DNA of 64,000 nt from Salvator merianae (lineage: Eukaryota > Chordata > Lepidosauria > Squamata > Teiidae): the NCBI GenBank assembly GCA_003586115.2, contig QVOM02000034.1:145020517-145084516 (forward strand), in the 5' to 3' direction. Both the position numbers and the translations under genes were made by a program. Below are positions 35,771 through 48,514 of this stretch, in pieces (the first letter of the stretch is position 1; each line of letters begins with the position of its first letter). The notes under the pieces were generated by a model. The model saw nothing but the letters and a program-made list of their open reading frames with translations. It ran no database searches and was not told where the DNA came from.

Positions 35771-35968
35771 CAGATTGCATTCACATGCAGTAAAAGAAAA
35801 CACATCTGAGGTGGCTTGTGGATGGCTTGTTTGAGACTATTTGGAGGTAGGATTGTTCACATACCATTCTGCCCTTCAATTTCTCCTCTAGCATTCTAGA
35901 CTAGAGAATGTGGATTAAGAACCTGAGGCACTTTTGAGACACTTATTTTGCTATGTGTGAATGCAGCC
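35771..35968. mobile_element. Short MITE with TGCATTCACA ends, next to the copia 5' break
   Basis: The left end reads ATTGCATTCACATGC and the right end GTGTGAATGCAGC, which are near-perfect inverted repeats about 198 bp apart. The inside (CATCTGAGGTGGCTTG, then TTCTAGACTAGAGAATG) is shared with 32968-33170, so this is a repeat family. Neither copy has coding capacity. Confidence 0.6.
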
Positions 35969-37252
35969 TGAGAAACTCAAACCCAAATCTCCCTTGTACA
36001 TACAACCTAAACAGTGCTGTCTTAAGTAGCTCTCCAGTAAGAACAAACAAAATAAAACACTTACTCATTCAAATATACATTATTTTGAAATTCTTACAGA
36101 AATCTTGTATTATTACATTGCCAAAAAAGGTAAGTTTTTTCCATGTTTTCTTCTGATCATTTATTGAGTTTGTAATGGAAGTATAACTGAATGTGAAAAT
36201 TCTTTATACTCCTAGCTGGGTGGTGGCAAAAAATTGAATTAACCCAATCAATAGAACAGACTGTCCCAATGATTCTGATTTTGCTTGAGGATCAGAATTT
36301 AACTCCTAGACACATTTTCTTACTAATTTTGTACAGTAAAAGTTCATACTAAAATACATATTTTATGCAACATTTGTGGTGCTACAAAGTACATTAAATA
36401 AGGTGTATTAGATATTAAATACACCTTTTAGGAGAAGTTATGCTGTGCCATTCATAATTTTTTTTCCATGTAAAATTTTGGATGGTGAATTCTAAAAAGA
36501 GAGATGAGATGAAACTAAGGCAGAGGCTAATTTAGCAATAAGTCTCAGCAAAATATTACAGCCATTCCCAGTTAGGCTGGTCTCTTAGCGAGAGTGCTTC
36601 ATTATATCAAATCTCATATCTTTATTTCCAATGGTTTCTCATGCTGTGCAAATTATAAGCTCTCTCACGCAATTCTCTGTTTTGTTTTTAATCCCAATTT
36701 CCTTTCCTATTCCCTCTATGTACTGGGCAAAGGACTCTAATATGCAAAATATATCCTTTAGGAGAATTCAGTTGGCTGTTATACTCGGTGTACTGTGCTG
36801 GGTTCTGCTCCAAATTCATATGGTATGGGTTATCCATCTTGCCTTCTTTGTCCAGGCACTAAATTCACTCAAGCTATGCCCTTGATATAGACACTGAAAA
36901 AGTTATTACAATGGGGAACAGAAATCAGAAACAATTGCAAAAAATGTTTAAGGAATAGTGTATACTCTGCCTTATTATAATGAACATACAGGTTTCAATT
37001 TCTAGCATTACTCCTACAACTCACTATGCTGATTGCTTATTATGTCCCACCATTACAACAAAGTAAACACATCACACATCTTCATGACTTTGAATGTGTT
37101 TTCAGTAGGACACACAAGCACATAAACCTTGGATAGCACATGAATTCTTCAGTTTTTTTGGTCCTAAACAGACCAATAATCACATTAACTTTAAAAAGAA
37201 ACCAATTTAAGGGCAGAAAACAACAGAATGATTTATCAGAAATAACACACAA
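35969..37252. other. Intronic sequence, nothing recognised
   Basis: AT-rich. The ORFs have no family resemblance. Confidence 0.5.
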
Positions 37253-37749
37253 AGGGGCTTTCTGCACTTAACTTTAGACCTAGAACATTGTACTGTGAAG
37301 TCCTCTTCAGGTCTCTTCTGTTTATGTTTGTGTGGACTAGAGAGACCCCACCCACCATTATTTCACTCCAACTGTACTGGACGGAGCATAATCCAGATCA
37401 AGAGACTCCTGATCTGGATTATTGGTGGACTGATTAAACAGGTCCACTAGTGTACAGTGAGGGTGATCCAGAATATGGAAGTGTGCAGAAGGCATCAAAG
37501 TGTTCTGCCAAAATGGGCCCCAAGGGGGTCCTTAGGCTAGGAACGGTTGTTCTTAGCTGTCAGAATCCTTGGATGCCGGCTCTGAAGCTCATGTGAGCTT
37601 TGGGGATGGTGTGGGGATTGGGCTAGAACAATGTCACTGCAGAGATAGAGCTGTTCCAGACCTAGTCTTGCCATGATCTGCCTCAAAGGGCCTTGAATGA
37701 TCCAGACTCACTGATCTAGATCATGACAAGGTAAGTGCAGAAAGCCCCT
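37253..37749. mobile_element. Well-preserved MITE with perfect 18-bp ends
   Basis: AGGGGCTTTCTGCACTTA (37253-37270) is the exact complement of 37732-37749. The inside has paired words around ATCCAGATCA and TGATCTGGAT. It is the best-preserved copy of this family in the window. Confidence 0.75.
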
Positions 37750-37869
37750 AAGATAAAATGGGCTCCAAAAGCAACAGGAAGAGTTATATACATCTCCAAC
37801 AGGAGCATATGTCTTGCCATATACTCAGGTACCAGACCTGATACTTACAGAGCTAGCATGCATTGGTCT

Positions 37870-38224
37870 CATTGGCCCTGGTACTTACCGGCAGCATTAG
37901 ACTGACATTTGTGATGTGGATGCTGGTCTCTGTGCTGGATCCTTAACATGGCAATGGCCGGGAAGCATCTGACTGCTGCTATGGTGACTGCCAGTGCCAT
38001 GGAGCACGCAGAAACATGTAGGCACAATCATGCAATTGTGCAGCTGCAGTTGCTGTATGTGACACAGAGGCTGCTGCATATGGCACAGCGGCCATGACCA
38101 TGGCCATGGCAAGTGCAAAAGTACTTTACCAGGAGCTGACTATCAGCTCCCGGTAAAGCAGTGGAGAACCATTTTATGCTCCACAGCTAGTTGAGATCAG
38201 GAACAATGATATGTAAACAGGCCC
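37870..38224. mobile_element. Palindrome-MITE family copy 7
   Basis: It ends GTAAACAGGCCC. The inner hairpin at 38124-38158 pairs CTTTACCAGGAGCTGA with TCAGCTCCCGGTAAAG, the same hairpin as in copy 2. The left end (TGGCCCTGGTACTTACC) is eroded. Confidence 0.55.
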
Positions 38225-39869
38225 AGTGTCCACAATGATTGCTATTACACTCAGGACTATCTACTCATTGCTGCACCATCTGTGGAAAGTACAATGTTAT
38301 GCACGCAATTGTCATCATTGTAAAAAAAACCTGGGGTTAGGGGAACTGTGCCCTTAGTCTACCAGCATAAGCCAATGGTACCACAGAAATGAGATTCAAT
38401 CAACGAACTAAGTCAACAGCAATGAAGTGAGGAGAACCAGGCTATCAATAATTTAATATTGCTGTGGAGGGATGGACCAATCTACCTTTGTAAGTAACTG
38501 GCATCTCAGAAGCCACCTATGAGAAACTGTGGCTTAGGAGATCCAAGGAGGCCCAGTTTATCAATGTAAGTAAATGGCACCACAGAGAGAAGATCCTATA
38601 TAAGTTAATGTCACAGTAAACTTTAGCTATCTGTAATTCTCAATGGTGCTATGGAAGGGTACTCAGCCTACTAGCACAGGTCAAAAGCAAACTAGAAGCC
38701 AAATGCCATTATTTATTGAAACTGTCCAGGGTTGCATTGAGTAAGGGAATTAAGTAACAGAATCCACATTTTACCAACTGTGTGAAAGCAAAACCATTTT
38801 ATATAATGGGTGACTGTGCTATAATGGAATGAATTTTGACATCTACTGACTACTGAGCCAAAGCCCATAACATTTCAAAATATTCTTCAAAATGCTACTA
38901 AATGATTTGAAGATATTCCATTCTTTGTTAAGATAATACCTCATAAATCAGTTTAAACATAACTTCTAGTAATTTCTTTTGAAATACCAATGCAGAGTAA
39001 GGCAAGTATACCATCTGTTGAGTATACAAATGAGTGAGTCTAGAATTATATTATACAGCCTCCTTTGCAAAGTTTACATGCAAGCTGTTCTTGTCAAAAT
39101 TAAACTCTATGTGATGATTCATCTTAATATTCAATAAGATGTTAAGTAAAGAGTGACAAAAGTCCACATATGGATGACAAGCTGTTTCTGCAGTAAATAT
39201 TTTCTATTTACTGAACTGAATTTTATAGCATTGTAAGATGTTTTTCACCAACCACTACAGACTTCATTACATACAGACTAATATAATAAAAAGATGAAAT
39301 AACCAAACACAGGCCTCTGCTTAGGATGGCCATAAGGAAAGGACAGAGCTTCTGCACATCTGATGGTTTCATAAAAGTGAGAATCTGAGCAGGTTCACTG
39401 TTTCCATCTGGTCACTCTGTGGACCCTTTTAGTTGTCAACCAAAATTTGAAGTTTGCTCAGATTCCTGTGAGTGTAGTCACTTGGCTGTGCATGTTAAGA
39501 ACATTTCAAATTGAATTTGGTTATTTCAAACCTTCCTAAGTGCAGTGCTGGTTTTGGGAGCATTCAACCTGTTAAACTCAAATAAAAAATCTTTGCTAAT
39601 GAGTTTTATAAAAGCACTGATAGAAAATATTTTAGCTAACATTCAAAAGCAGATCCAGGAACATATTTACTGTTGCATGGTACATTCATGGGTAAGTCCT
39701 AATGTTTCTGTTAACTGAAGTAGGCACCAACGTTTTTCATACTTGGCTATACTGAATAAAAGTTAAATAAGAACAATTGGCTTTATAATGTGCAGAAAAT
39801 AAATCTGTTTGTATTTGTCATTAGCATGCAACAATACAACATACATAAAATGTTTTATACCACTGAAAG
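38225..39869. other. Intron sequence 3' of the LRP1B exon
   Basis: Begins right after the donor site on the minus strand. No repeat or second exon was recognised. Confidence 0.5.
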
Positions 39870-39875
39870 ACTTAC
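39870..39875 (-). other. Splice donor of the LRP1B exon
   Basis: Directly after the exon's last bases (TTGGG) the minus strand reads GTAAGT, a full consensus U1 site. The split codon GG|N would give glycine, which suits the DP-x-x-G turn expected after this blade strand. Confidence 0.8.
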
Positions 39876-40038
39876 CCCAAACTTGGGTCCACCGCAAGTG
39901 CCCTGGGATTATGGAGGTCAAGGTCAATCAGAATAACACACACAGTCCCATTGGAGTTGCACACAAAGATTGTGTCGCTCATACGATCCACAAAATAAAA
40001 ATTCCCAGTGAGCCAGTCTATAGCCATTTGTTGAGTAT
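39876..40038 (-). CDS. LRP1B: Internal exon of an LDL-receptor-related protein, probably LRP1B
   Basis: Read on the minus strand, a 163-bp open stretch lies between a consensus acceptor and donor. It starts with two bases that complete a split codon, then has 53 codons, then two bases (GG) of the next split codon, so the incoming intron is phase 1 and the outgoing one phase 2. The translation holds [14 protein letters not shown], then [19 protein letters not shown], then [10 protein letters not shown]. This is the periodic pattern of LDL-receptor class B (YWTD) repeats, which build six-bladed beta-propellers in the extracellular part of endocytic receptors. FYFVD sits where the YWTD signature falls. 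From memory, the LHNP wording and FVD in place of WTD fit LRP1B better than LRP1 (which has LYNP and YWTD). No adjoining exon was found in the window, in keeping with the very long introns known for LRP1B. LRP1 or another LRP paralogue is the main alternative. Confidence 0.8.
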
Positions 40039-40060
40039 CTGGCAAAAAGAAAACACTGTT
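40039..40060 (-). other. Splice acceptor of the LRP1B exon
   Basis: On the minus strand the bases before the exon read GTGTTTTCTTTTTGCCAG: a pyrimidine-rich tract followed by CAG, with AG at 40040-40039. It sets the 5' edge of the exon and matches the frame of the YWTD-like translation. Confidence 0.8.
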
Positions 40061-41948
40061 AGTTTTGCCAGTTCAGTATGCTTGAACATATAGACGTAAA
40101 GTTCAATATGTATTGTGTGATACTTTTAAGGCATTCAAGTATGATTATATGCATGGCAATATTGTGTCTGCAGTTAAATTTAGTCACAGTAAAACACGGA
40201 GGGAGAAAAAAAAAACTATTTTAATTTTCATTTCAGGAACAGCATTTGAGATACAAGTGACTCTTGTACTGAACAATAATAATGCAAAAACGCACACACA
40301 ACATCCCTGTGCTACTTTGCAATGGGTGCATGACGTAGCAGTAGTGGAACAATAGTATATAGTAGAAATTACTACAGAAGCCAGAGCCATATACAGTGAA
40401 AAGTATATTGGATTGTGAGTAATTATGGAAGTGACTAAACGGACTTTAAAGCTGTCAAAACTAGGATCCATGAGTGTTTTTACTTCTTTTTATTTTATTT
40501 TATATCACATTTGGAAATATCTGTCAGTTTGTAAGAAGGGTAAAAAGAAAACTAGTGTCAGAATTGTCTCTAAGTAAAACAATGGCAAGCTTATCATTTT
40601 CATTTTAATCAGTATATGATTTTTTATTATTTTTTTTATTTGAAGATAAACAAAAGATGCAATCAAACTGGCACAAGAAAATAAAAAGAAATCCAAAAAA
40701 GCAAAAAAAAAAAAAAATGTACACAACAATAATGGCATAAGTTTTCATAATTTACATGGAAACAAGCAATAAACCCTCCTTCCCCCCACACACAGGTAAG
40801 CGGGTACAGGCCAGTTACATTAGAGGTATACAAGATCAGAAATGGCATAAAATTATTTGACTCAAAATATGTGAACATATAAACTGTTCTCCTGAAATTT
40901 ATGTTCACCCATTTCCATAAGGGATGCAATATAAGTTTGCTATATCTGAAAAAAATACATATTGTGTGTTTTCATCTTCCATTTTCCTTTGCAGATCTGT
41001 AATATTCTCATTTAACATTATTTCCCATAATTTGTTCTTACTATTTAGATTATTTGCATTCTTCCATTTTTTAGTGATTTGATATGTTGCGCTGCGACAA
41101 TTTGATAATGCAATTTGTAATTTGTAATAGTATTTGTAATTGTGCTCTAATTTTTAACCCATCAAAGTATCAGTATCTGAATTTAATCAGTTCAGTCATT
41201 CCTTATAAATTCCTATGGTTTGCTTCCCAGAACCTATCATACAGTGCAAAACTGGATTTTTTTGGGTAAATAATTGTCTCCTATGGAAACCTGGAGGTTA
41301 GAAGAAATGGGATGCGCTATGGAGGTGGTGATGGGCTGTGGAAGTGATGGTGGCCTGTGGAAATAGGGGTGACCTGTCTCTGAAGCACATCTTGGGGCAG
41401 CTTCAGGAATGTAAAGCAGGCTACATGGCACACAAAACTCTGACCACTGTGCTCCTCTAGTTGGCTTGTATGTAGTTTTCATCCACCAATAGGTGGCGTT
41501 TCTAAAATATTCTAGTGGGGGGGGGTCAGTTGTTTTAATTGATTATAGATTCCATTCCTCTTTTTAGAATGCAACGTTTTCAGGAGAAAAAGGTAACCAA
41601 TATTGAGACATGAGGCAGGTCTTGTGAGGAGATATGTGTTTGATGGACAGACTCCCTTTGTATTAAAGGCAGATAGGCTTTTAGTCTCTGTATGTGTGGG
41701 GGGGTTGGGGCACGTGGGCCTGGGCATATGCCTGCATGAATGGGGACAGTTTTGATTGAATGCTAGGAAAAAGGGAAAAATCAACAAATTATGAATGCTC
41801 TATTTGGCAGGGGCAGGATAATATTCTTTTTTGTGTGTTTCCATTCGAGTCAGACTTTCTTCCACCCAGTAGCTCTTTCTCAATAGAAAAGCCAAGGGAG
41901 AAGAGAACTTTTACTAGCAATATCCAAAATCTGTGCAGGAGCACAGTA
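40061..41948. other. Intron sequence 5' of the LRP1B exon, no gene
   Basis: AT-rich intronic DNA in the minus-strand gene. It holds an A-run at 40705-40718 and a G-run near 41517. No coding exon or recognisable transposon was seen. Short ORFs here lack any family resemblance. Confidence 0.5.
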
Positions 41949-41958
41949 AAGAAAGAAT

Positions 41959-42005
<47 letters not shown>

Positions 42006-42086
42006 AGGAAAGGAAGGAAGGAAGGAAGGAAGGAAGGAAGGAAGGAAGGAAGGAAGGAAGGAAGGAAGGAAGGAAGGAAAGAAAGA
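41949..42086. repeat. Composite (AAAG)n to (AAGG)n microsatellite
   Basis: About 12 AAAG units switch at about 42006 to about 18 AAGG units, then return briefly to AAAG. Confidence 0.9.
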
Positions 42087-42238
42087 CTCCCAATCAGCAA
42101 GTAACAGAGGAAGGGACTAGAAATAATAGGTGGATAGGGCAAAGCCTTCTCAGAGATGACCAAGGCTGTGAAAGAGTACAAATGAGCCTACTACAACCTG
42201 TATCAGTTCTGTAATAAGGTCCTATTATGTGAACTTGG

Positions 42239-42420
42239 CCTTTCTGCACTAGCCCTTATGGAGATTATATCCTGGAATAGGGCCCTGCTTTCTGCATTCT
42301 GGCTGCATGCTAGTGCAGACTACTTTAGGTCCAAGGTCTGCAATAATCTGCACCAACATGCAGATGGCAGGTCCCTATTCTGAGATATAATCCAGAATTA
42401 GACCCAGTGCTGAAAGGACC
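42239..42420. mobile_element. Short TTTCTGCACT MITE (family B)
   Basis: GGCCTTTCTGCACTAGCCC and CAGTGCTGAAAGGACC are inverted ends. Inner inverted words ATTATATCCTGGAATAGG and CTGAGATATAATCCAG lie near both ends. Confidence 0.6.
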
Positions 42421-43387
42421 TTGTCACATTCAGAGTGAGCATTCTTAAAGGAGAAATGCTGAATAAGCAACATTGGTTTTGTTGGGTCCTCAGACTGAGG
42501 CCAGGTTTCCTTTAGCAGGGAACAACAATTTCTCCCCTATGAAATGACAACTGACCACTCCTGCTTTCTGCTGTTTAAGACATGCTTTTCCCCAGTGTGC
42601 TGAGAGGCTGTCTGGAATTCAATGGTGGTGATCATAAGTTGCCAACTACCACGTTGATTTACAGCTGCCATTAATGTAGCTGGATCTCACACTGTCAACA
42701 TGGCATGAGAGTTCTCTGCAGGCCCCTCATTGCCAAGCACACTGGCAACATAATTGTCCATGCTGGCACTGGTGTGGCTGTTCCCAGGTAAAGAACAAAG
42801 AAAGCATAGAACAAAAAGGCATTTCTAATATTTGCATGTGCTGAAAATTCATAAAAACTCTTAAGTTACCTAACCATCTTAGTTATAGTTGTACAAACAA
42901 CTTGTAAAAGACCATGGAAAATAACTTGTGATAAATATAATACATTTTTACTTCTACTTTTGCTGCTCTATAATAACCTTGTTCAACAACAGCAACAGCA
43001 GCAACAACAAAAAGACAGGTTGTCATGTGCAAATAACAACAGGTAGTCAAACTGGCTAGCATTCATTCTCTATTTTAACACCAGCAATATTCCTTTCTAT
43101 TCTATTCTATTCCCTTCACAGCTGTCACTTCTATTCATAACCTTTTGCTTCCTGCTCCTGGTTTTCCCCTTAGATTCACAGGTGGATTTGACCTTCTCAC
43201 TGCCATTCCTGCAACTGTTAGAGAGCCACAGCTTTACTGTAACAAAACAAAGGGTAATGGGGTGTCAAATTTCGGTGTCTGTCTGAGAGAGACCTGTGTC
43301 TGACAGTTTGTCAGGAGGCTGAGAATTAGAAATAATTATTTTATGTTTCTTTCTTCCTATATTTCTCAGACTAGAAAGAAAGAGAAT

Positions 43388-43420
<33 letters not shown>

Positions 43421-43463
43421 AAAGAGAAAGAGAAAGAGAAAGAGAAAGAGAAAGAGAAAGAGA

Positions 43464-43549
<86 letters not shown>

Positions 43550-44541
43550 AATCTTTACAATTTCCATACAAGAGGAACTTCCACACAGATCAAAAAGCTA
43601 CATGAGGAGAACAAAACTAGCAAGACTATTAGACAAGGTAAATTGTTCCTATCAAAAGGAGAGATACAGTAATAATTACCTAACTTTTTCCCTTCACTTT
43701 CCTATTGATTGTACTATTTGTCTCCTTTGCTCACATAGTATAAACTATGCTTGAACTATGCAATGACCATGTACAAATCTGCAAGTTTCTCTTTAATGTT
43801 ATTTTTTTTTTTTTTAATTTCAAGAGGGAAAAGAAATCCAGGATCTCAAAGAACAGCATAGCATAATTAACTTTTTCCATCCCTTGAGTAATTAAACTCT
43901 CATACTTTGGGATGTTTATAAACCCACCGTTTCTTTCTTTCTCTCTGACTCTTCCAACTGTTTTAAGGGATAACTTCTTAAAAGTAAGCATGCCTTGACA
44001 GCTATGTTACATAATAACTTGGATGAGTGAAGAAACTTCAATTTACAGGTGTCATATCATTTCATATCATGCTGAATTTCTATCAGCCTGATATCACTAT
44101 TTAATCTTCCATATGTTCCTATTGTTGAAAACTGAAATAGTTTCTAGGCACTTTTTGCTACCAAGTTTTATGAAGTACTGTGCACTAAACCCATTTATTA
44201 AAACAGTGCAGACATACATATGTGTGTGCATTTTCTTTCTTTCTTTGCTTTAAGTTTTTCATAGGCATTTCAGGTGAATATCCATCTACCACTCTTGCCA
44301 GCAACATTTTTTTTCCTTTTGTCTGGACATTCAGTCTGCAGATATGCATGCAAAACCGGGCTTCACAAGCAGATGATCAGTGCACGATCCCTCCAGACAA
44401 AGTTTGCTCTCAGCCCAGACACAGTTAGTGCTTGATGAGGTCCCCAAAACAGCAGCCGCTTGCTCTCTTGCCTGCTCACTTGCTCACAACATCTCTTTCC
44501 TAATTTCTTTGGACTCATTGGTTAGAAAGGAAAGAGATTTT
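42421..44541. other. Intronic sequence apart from the 43.4 kb array
   Basis: A short (CAACAG)-like tract at 42985-43010, TTCTATTC units near 43100 and a T-run at 43802-43816. No exon was recognised. Confidence 0.5.
43375..43551. repeat. Composite (GA)n, (GAGAAA)n, (GA)n, (GAAA)n array
   Basis: Four blocks of purine repeats: GA at 43396-43414, GAGAAA at 43415-43470, GA at 43471-43500, and GAAA to 43551. Frames across it give KE/RE or LS repeat ORFs that are not genes. Confidence 0.9.
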
Positions 44542-45003
44542 GGGCCTCTTTGCACCTAGCAAGAGGAACGTTCCAGAACACTTGCTAGAACAGAACATTC
44601 GCACCTGCAAAGAGCCCCAGCTGACTTGAAACCTACCAAAGCCCACCTGATGCTCACCTGAAGCCTACCAGCTGTGGTAAAAAAAAAATGTAGTCTCCAA
44701 GCTGACTTGCGCAATCAGGAAAGGTGCATTACTACCACTTCCTTGAGTGGAATGGTGGTACGGCAGGGACTGTGTGGCCACCCAGGTTCAGACTTTGGGG
44801 TCTGAACCCTGGCAGCCGTTTCGGATCCAGGTCCAGACCCAGCACCTCTAAGTTACCTAACTGGTGCATTCTCATTCACACTGCTTCCCCTGCAGGTCAG
44901 CTTGTGAACAGTTCCAGCACTGACAGGTGCAAACACTCCTCACTGTATCTGATCCTGGCTGGCTCATTAGAACGTTATACTGTTGTAAGTGCGAACAGGC
45001 CCT
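44542..45003. mobile_element. Palindrome-MITE family copy 8
   Basis: GGGCCTCTTTGCACCTAGC at the left and GTAAGTGCGAACAGGCCC at the right. TTT flanks both sides, a possible 3-bp target duplication. The middle is GC-richer than the flanks. Confidence 0.6.
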
Positions 45004-47519
45004 TTGTGAGTGAGTGGTGGCCAAATGAGCAGACTGAACAGAAAGCCACCAGTTTTGAGCCATGTCATTTTAATCTAACTCAATAGGCAAATGTGACTTT
45101 GTAATCCAAAATCACTTTGTTCAAACACCACATGTGAAAGACAGATTTTAGGGAAGGCACAGTCACTGCCTTTATACTGATTTGCATTGATAGTCTGGAC
45201 TTCCTCCATTTATTTGCATTAGAAGCACAGTCTACCAGTATGAAATCAGTGGAAATCTGTGTTTGGAGTCTGCAAATTTCAGACTCCTAGGCAGTAACAC
45301 CCACGTTGAGGGGAGGTTAGATGCCCTGAAGCTCAAAGCCACACTGTGGAAGGGGAACAAGGTGCTCTACCCACAGAACAGGAATTTCCCTCTGTGAAGC
45401 AACCCTGCCAAACTGATGGGCTGCTAGTTCCCAGTAACAAACTCCCTTGCCTGGCATGGCCACACTCAGTAAAACTGTCTTATTTCTAATTACATATTTT
45501 AGCAGGCACATACATTATTACAGATGTTTGTTTTATAATTTTGTCTTTCCTGTTGTTTTATCTTCATCAGTTTTCCAACTGTAGAATATGCTACCATTCA
45601 AATTAAAGCAAAGCAACCCACCCACATACCTTTAGTGTCATTTCAGTGTCCCCTACAATAGTCCACTGTAGATACATGCTTTAATGATTTATCATTTATA
45701 TATGACATACACTTGCTGTTATTTTACAGTCTCATGGTTTTGCAAGTTATCCCAAGAAACTATGATGGCGGTGGTGGTAGTAATAATAGTAGTAACAGTA
45801 ATAAACAAACAAATAAGCAATAATAAATTATGTAGATTTATTCACATTTATATCTTGTCCTATACCCAGGGTGTGTTATAATAAACTGTAATACACAATT
45901 ACAGTTTAATTAATTGAAACACCAACTAGCCTTGCCTGAAAGGGTGACAGCTAGCTTTTTCATATCATCATTGGAGAGAGGGACTGAACCAGTGCAATGC
46001 AATGTCTCCAACTGTTAGACCTAAAACACCTCTAGTTAGGTAGAACAGTGTCTTATTAATCATTTGTCAGCCACTCTGAAACCTCTTAAATACTCAGGAG
46101 TAGGATAAAAATGCAATAAGCAAACCAATAACAAGAAGTCTGAAGTTGCTTTTTGCAAAGAGGTGACTTCAAAGTAGAGCCATGATCAGAGAGTCAAAGA
46201 AATGTGATATCTGAAACTGAACATTTTAAACTAAAGCCACACTATTTCAGACTGAACTGTCCCTGTGTAGATGTAGTCCTGTAGCCTCTTTTTTATTAAT
46301 GCATGAGGAGCTGGAATGCTTCTGATTCATTAGGAAAAGGAAGATAGAACAAAAGTAGTAGTATTGATACCTCCCTTCTCTCTATGGTTGCCTGCTCCTT
46401 TTTGTTTGTTTATTAGACTTAAATATCACAGATTTCATGAAAACTCTATGTGGTATATAGGCAAAAGTATAATCTTGGGTATGTATATTTACAGCTCTAA
46501 ACATACAGTGATAGCATTGATTTAGAAATAGTATGAAGGAGAAAGAGGTAGATTGATCTTTACTCCTTTCTCTCTGCTCTTTTACTACTCCCTTTTTACT
46601 CAGAAAACACATCTGTGTTTGTCACTGAAGAAGCAGAAGCATACAAAGGAAATGTCATTAGTATGGCAGCTCCCCTCTGCACAACACATGGCTGAGTCTT
46701 GTTATCAGGGTGAGTATATGACATCAGATAGGACTTAGACTGGGTCTTGGTATCTTTATTCACTTTTTAAAATTAATTTAAAAACCCTAACCCTAATCAG
46801 CTTCCCTCTTAATTTGATTGTTGCATAGATGCTGAGAAGATACCCATTTGTTAACAAATGATATCACTGCATATTCTTTGCTTTTTTCTGTATCAAATTC
46901 CATCTCTTGTAGCTTTCTTTTCCTGTGGCTATAACCCTTTCTGTGCTTTACTCTCCATACCAGTCACCCCAACCTGAGCCTACAAAGTAGAGAGTACAGG
47001 AAACATACTGATAACCACCTGATCCACTAGTCTTCACTAGCATGTAGGACAAACAAACCATGATCCAAGATTCACAGTTGTATTGAAATTTGGGATCATC
47101 AGTTGTTATTGTTCCAAACAAATAACAGTCTGTAGCTACATATTGTTCTTAGCTTATTGATCATGATGCATTTCAAAGAAACAAATCACAGTTTCCAATT
47201 AAAACATAACTCCAAACCAGGCACATTTGTTCTGCATGTTAAAATGCAGCAACACAGGAGGAGAGATCTGTGCATTTACAGTAGACTATTTCACTATATG
47301 AGAAGGAAACTAGTCAACAGGAGCTAGGGTTTTGGAACACAGATGTGAAGGGAAACTTCTCATAGCCATGCTGTTCCTGAACTGTTAACTCATTCCATGG
47401 ACTAAAAATGGCCAACCTCCAGCCATATTTCTGGAAGATTCACCAATGAAGTAAAAGCATCAGGTAAATAAGACTTTCCTTCCCTGTATTTTTGAATCTC
47501 AGGTCATTCCAGAAGAAAA
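45004..47519. other. Intronic sequence apart from a small tail fragment
   Basis: A (GGT)/(AAT) triplet stretch near 45770-45830. Nothing else was recognised. Confidence 0.45.
46050..46125 (+). repeat. L2-like tail fragment
   Basis: GTCAGCCACTCTGAAACC, then GGAGTAGGATAAAAATGCAA and TAAGCAAACC resemble the GTGAGCCGCCCTGAGCC...GGCGGGATAAAAAT tail. Confidence 0.45.
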
Positions 47520-48060
47520 ACAGAAATCATCCATGATTTGATTCTGGATGAAGGGGCCGATCTGTCATGCATAACAGAAACCACAGAAATCTAGCGGGAC
47601 AGGGAGAAAGATGTGCTGAATTGTTTCTATTTGAAAAGAAAGTTTGCAGTGAATAGCAGGTGTTCGGAGTTTTCATTTTTGAACTAAACAACCCCCTATG
47701 ATTGGGGGATGGAGCCAATCAACCTGAAATTTGGCAGGGACCTTCCCAGCCTCTCCCCCCGATCCGCACACCAATTAGAGGGGCTCCATCTCAAACTCTG
47801 CAAAACGTGAGCCCTGCTGGCCTACCTGCAAGACAGTTGTTGCTGTGGACAACTTTGAGCTGGAGTCTTTAAAACTGCCATGTGAGTCCAGGGCGGCAGC
47901 AGGAAAGCTCCTGCCAAACAGCACAACATTTATATGCAGTCTTGATATAAAATCACACACTTGCTCTTATAGCTTTACCAAAGTGATGAACAAGGTCCCC
48001 TTTGCACTCCTTCATTGTTTCCTGTGAAGAACGGTTTATCAAAAATTCAAACCAAACTGT
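47520..48060. other. Unclassified repeat-like block
   Basis: The phrases GGGGGATGGAGCCAATCAAC and GAAATTTGGCAGGGACC resemble an internal part of reptile hAT-derived repeats. No ends were found. Confidence 0.3.
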
Positions 48061-48079
48061 TCTGAGATGTTCAAAGATT

Positions 48080-48345
48080 TATTAAAACATGTTCAACCTT
48101 CTTGGGGTTTGGTTTGAATGGAACTGGGCCAGGCCACCAATTCACTCTGTGTCTGAGTTTGAGGGGGTGTTTTTGATGTCGGGTCAGAGTGACAGAACAG
48201 GGATGCTGCAGATGTACTACCCAACCCACTGTATAGCAGCCTCCCTGTTTGATCTGGCTGATATACTCTCTGCAGGGATGGGGAAGGGGGCTATTGAGAT
48301 GTTCCACCCATGGAGATTTGTGAAATCCAAATTATTTGTGGATAC
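48080..48345 (+). pseudogene. Second L2-like endonuclease fragment, opposite strand
   Basis: The plus-strand frame contains FEGVFLMSGQSDRTGMLQMY followed by a segment like ASLFDLADILSA. This matches the same part of the protein as the minus-strand remnant at 50.4 kb (a LGQNR..G..VY..P stretch, then a leucine-rich helix). The frame is open for about 85 codons but lacks the GDFN-like motif. Family assignment rests on resemblance to the nearby copy. Confidence 0.5.
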
Positions 48346-48514
48346 CCTTGGGTAATTTCCATTTAACATGGATGGTGGTTCTGTTATTGTCAGATGAGTA
48401 GGGTCATCAACATGATTTCTTCCAAGTACCCTTGATTTTCTGGAAGAACTTGTAAAACACACTGGTGCTCCACAGAGCTAGAGATGATGAAACAGGAAGG
48501 TCAATGGCTAAACA

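Noticed and set aside
35505..35834. Plus-strand ORF of 109 codons
   Set aside because: It is the antisense shadow of the copia pol region and the adjoining MITE.
41789..42214. ORFs with KERKKER and SFLPSFLP repeats
   Set aside because: Products of the AAAG/AAGG microsatellite.
43265..43754. KE/RE-rich and LS-rich ORFs of 70-120 codons
   Set aside because: They only read through the purine repeat array at 43375-43551 in several frames.
46784..46797. CCCTAACCCTAA, telomere-like
   Set aside because: Only two units; too short to be an interstitial telomeric array.
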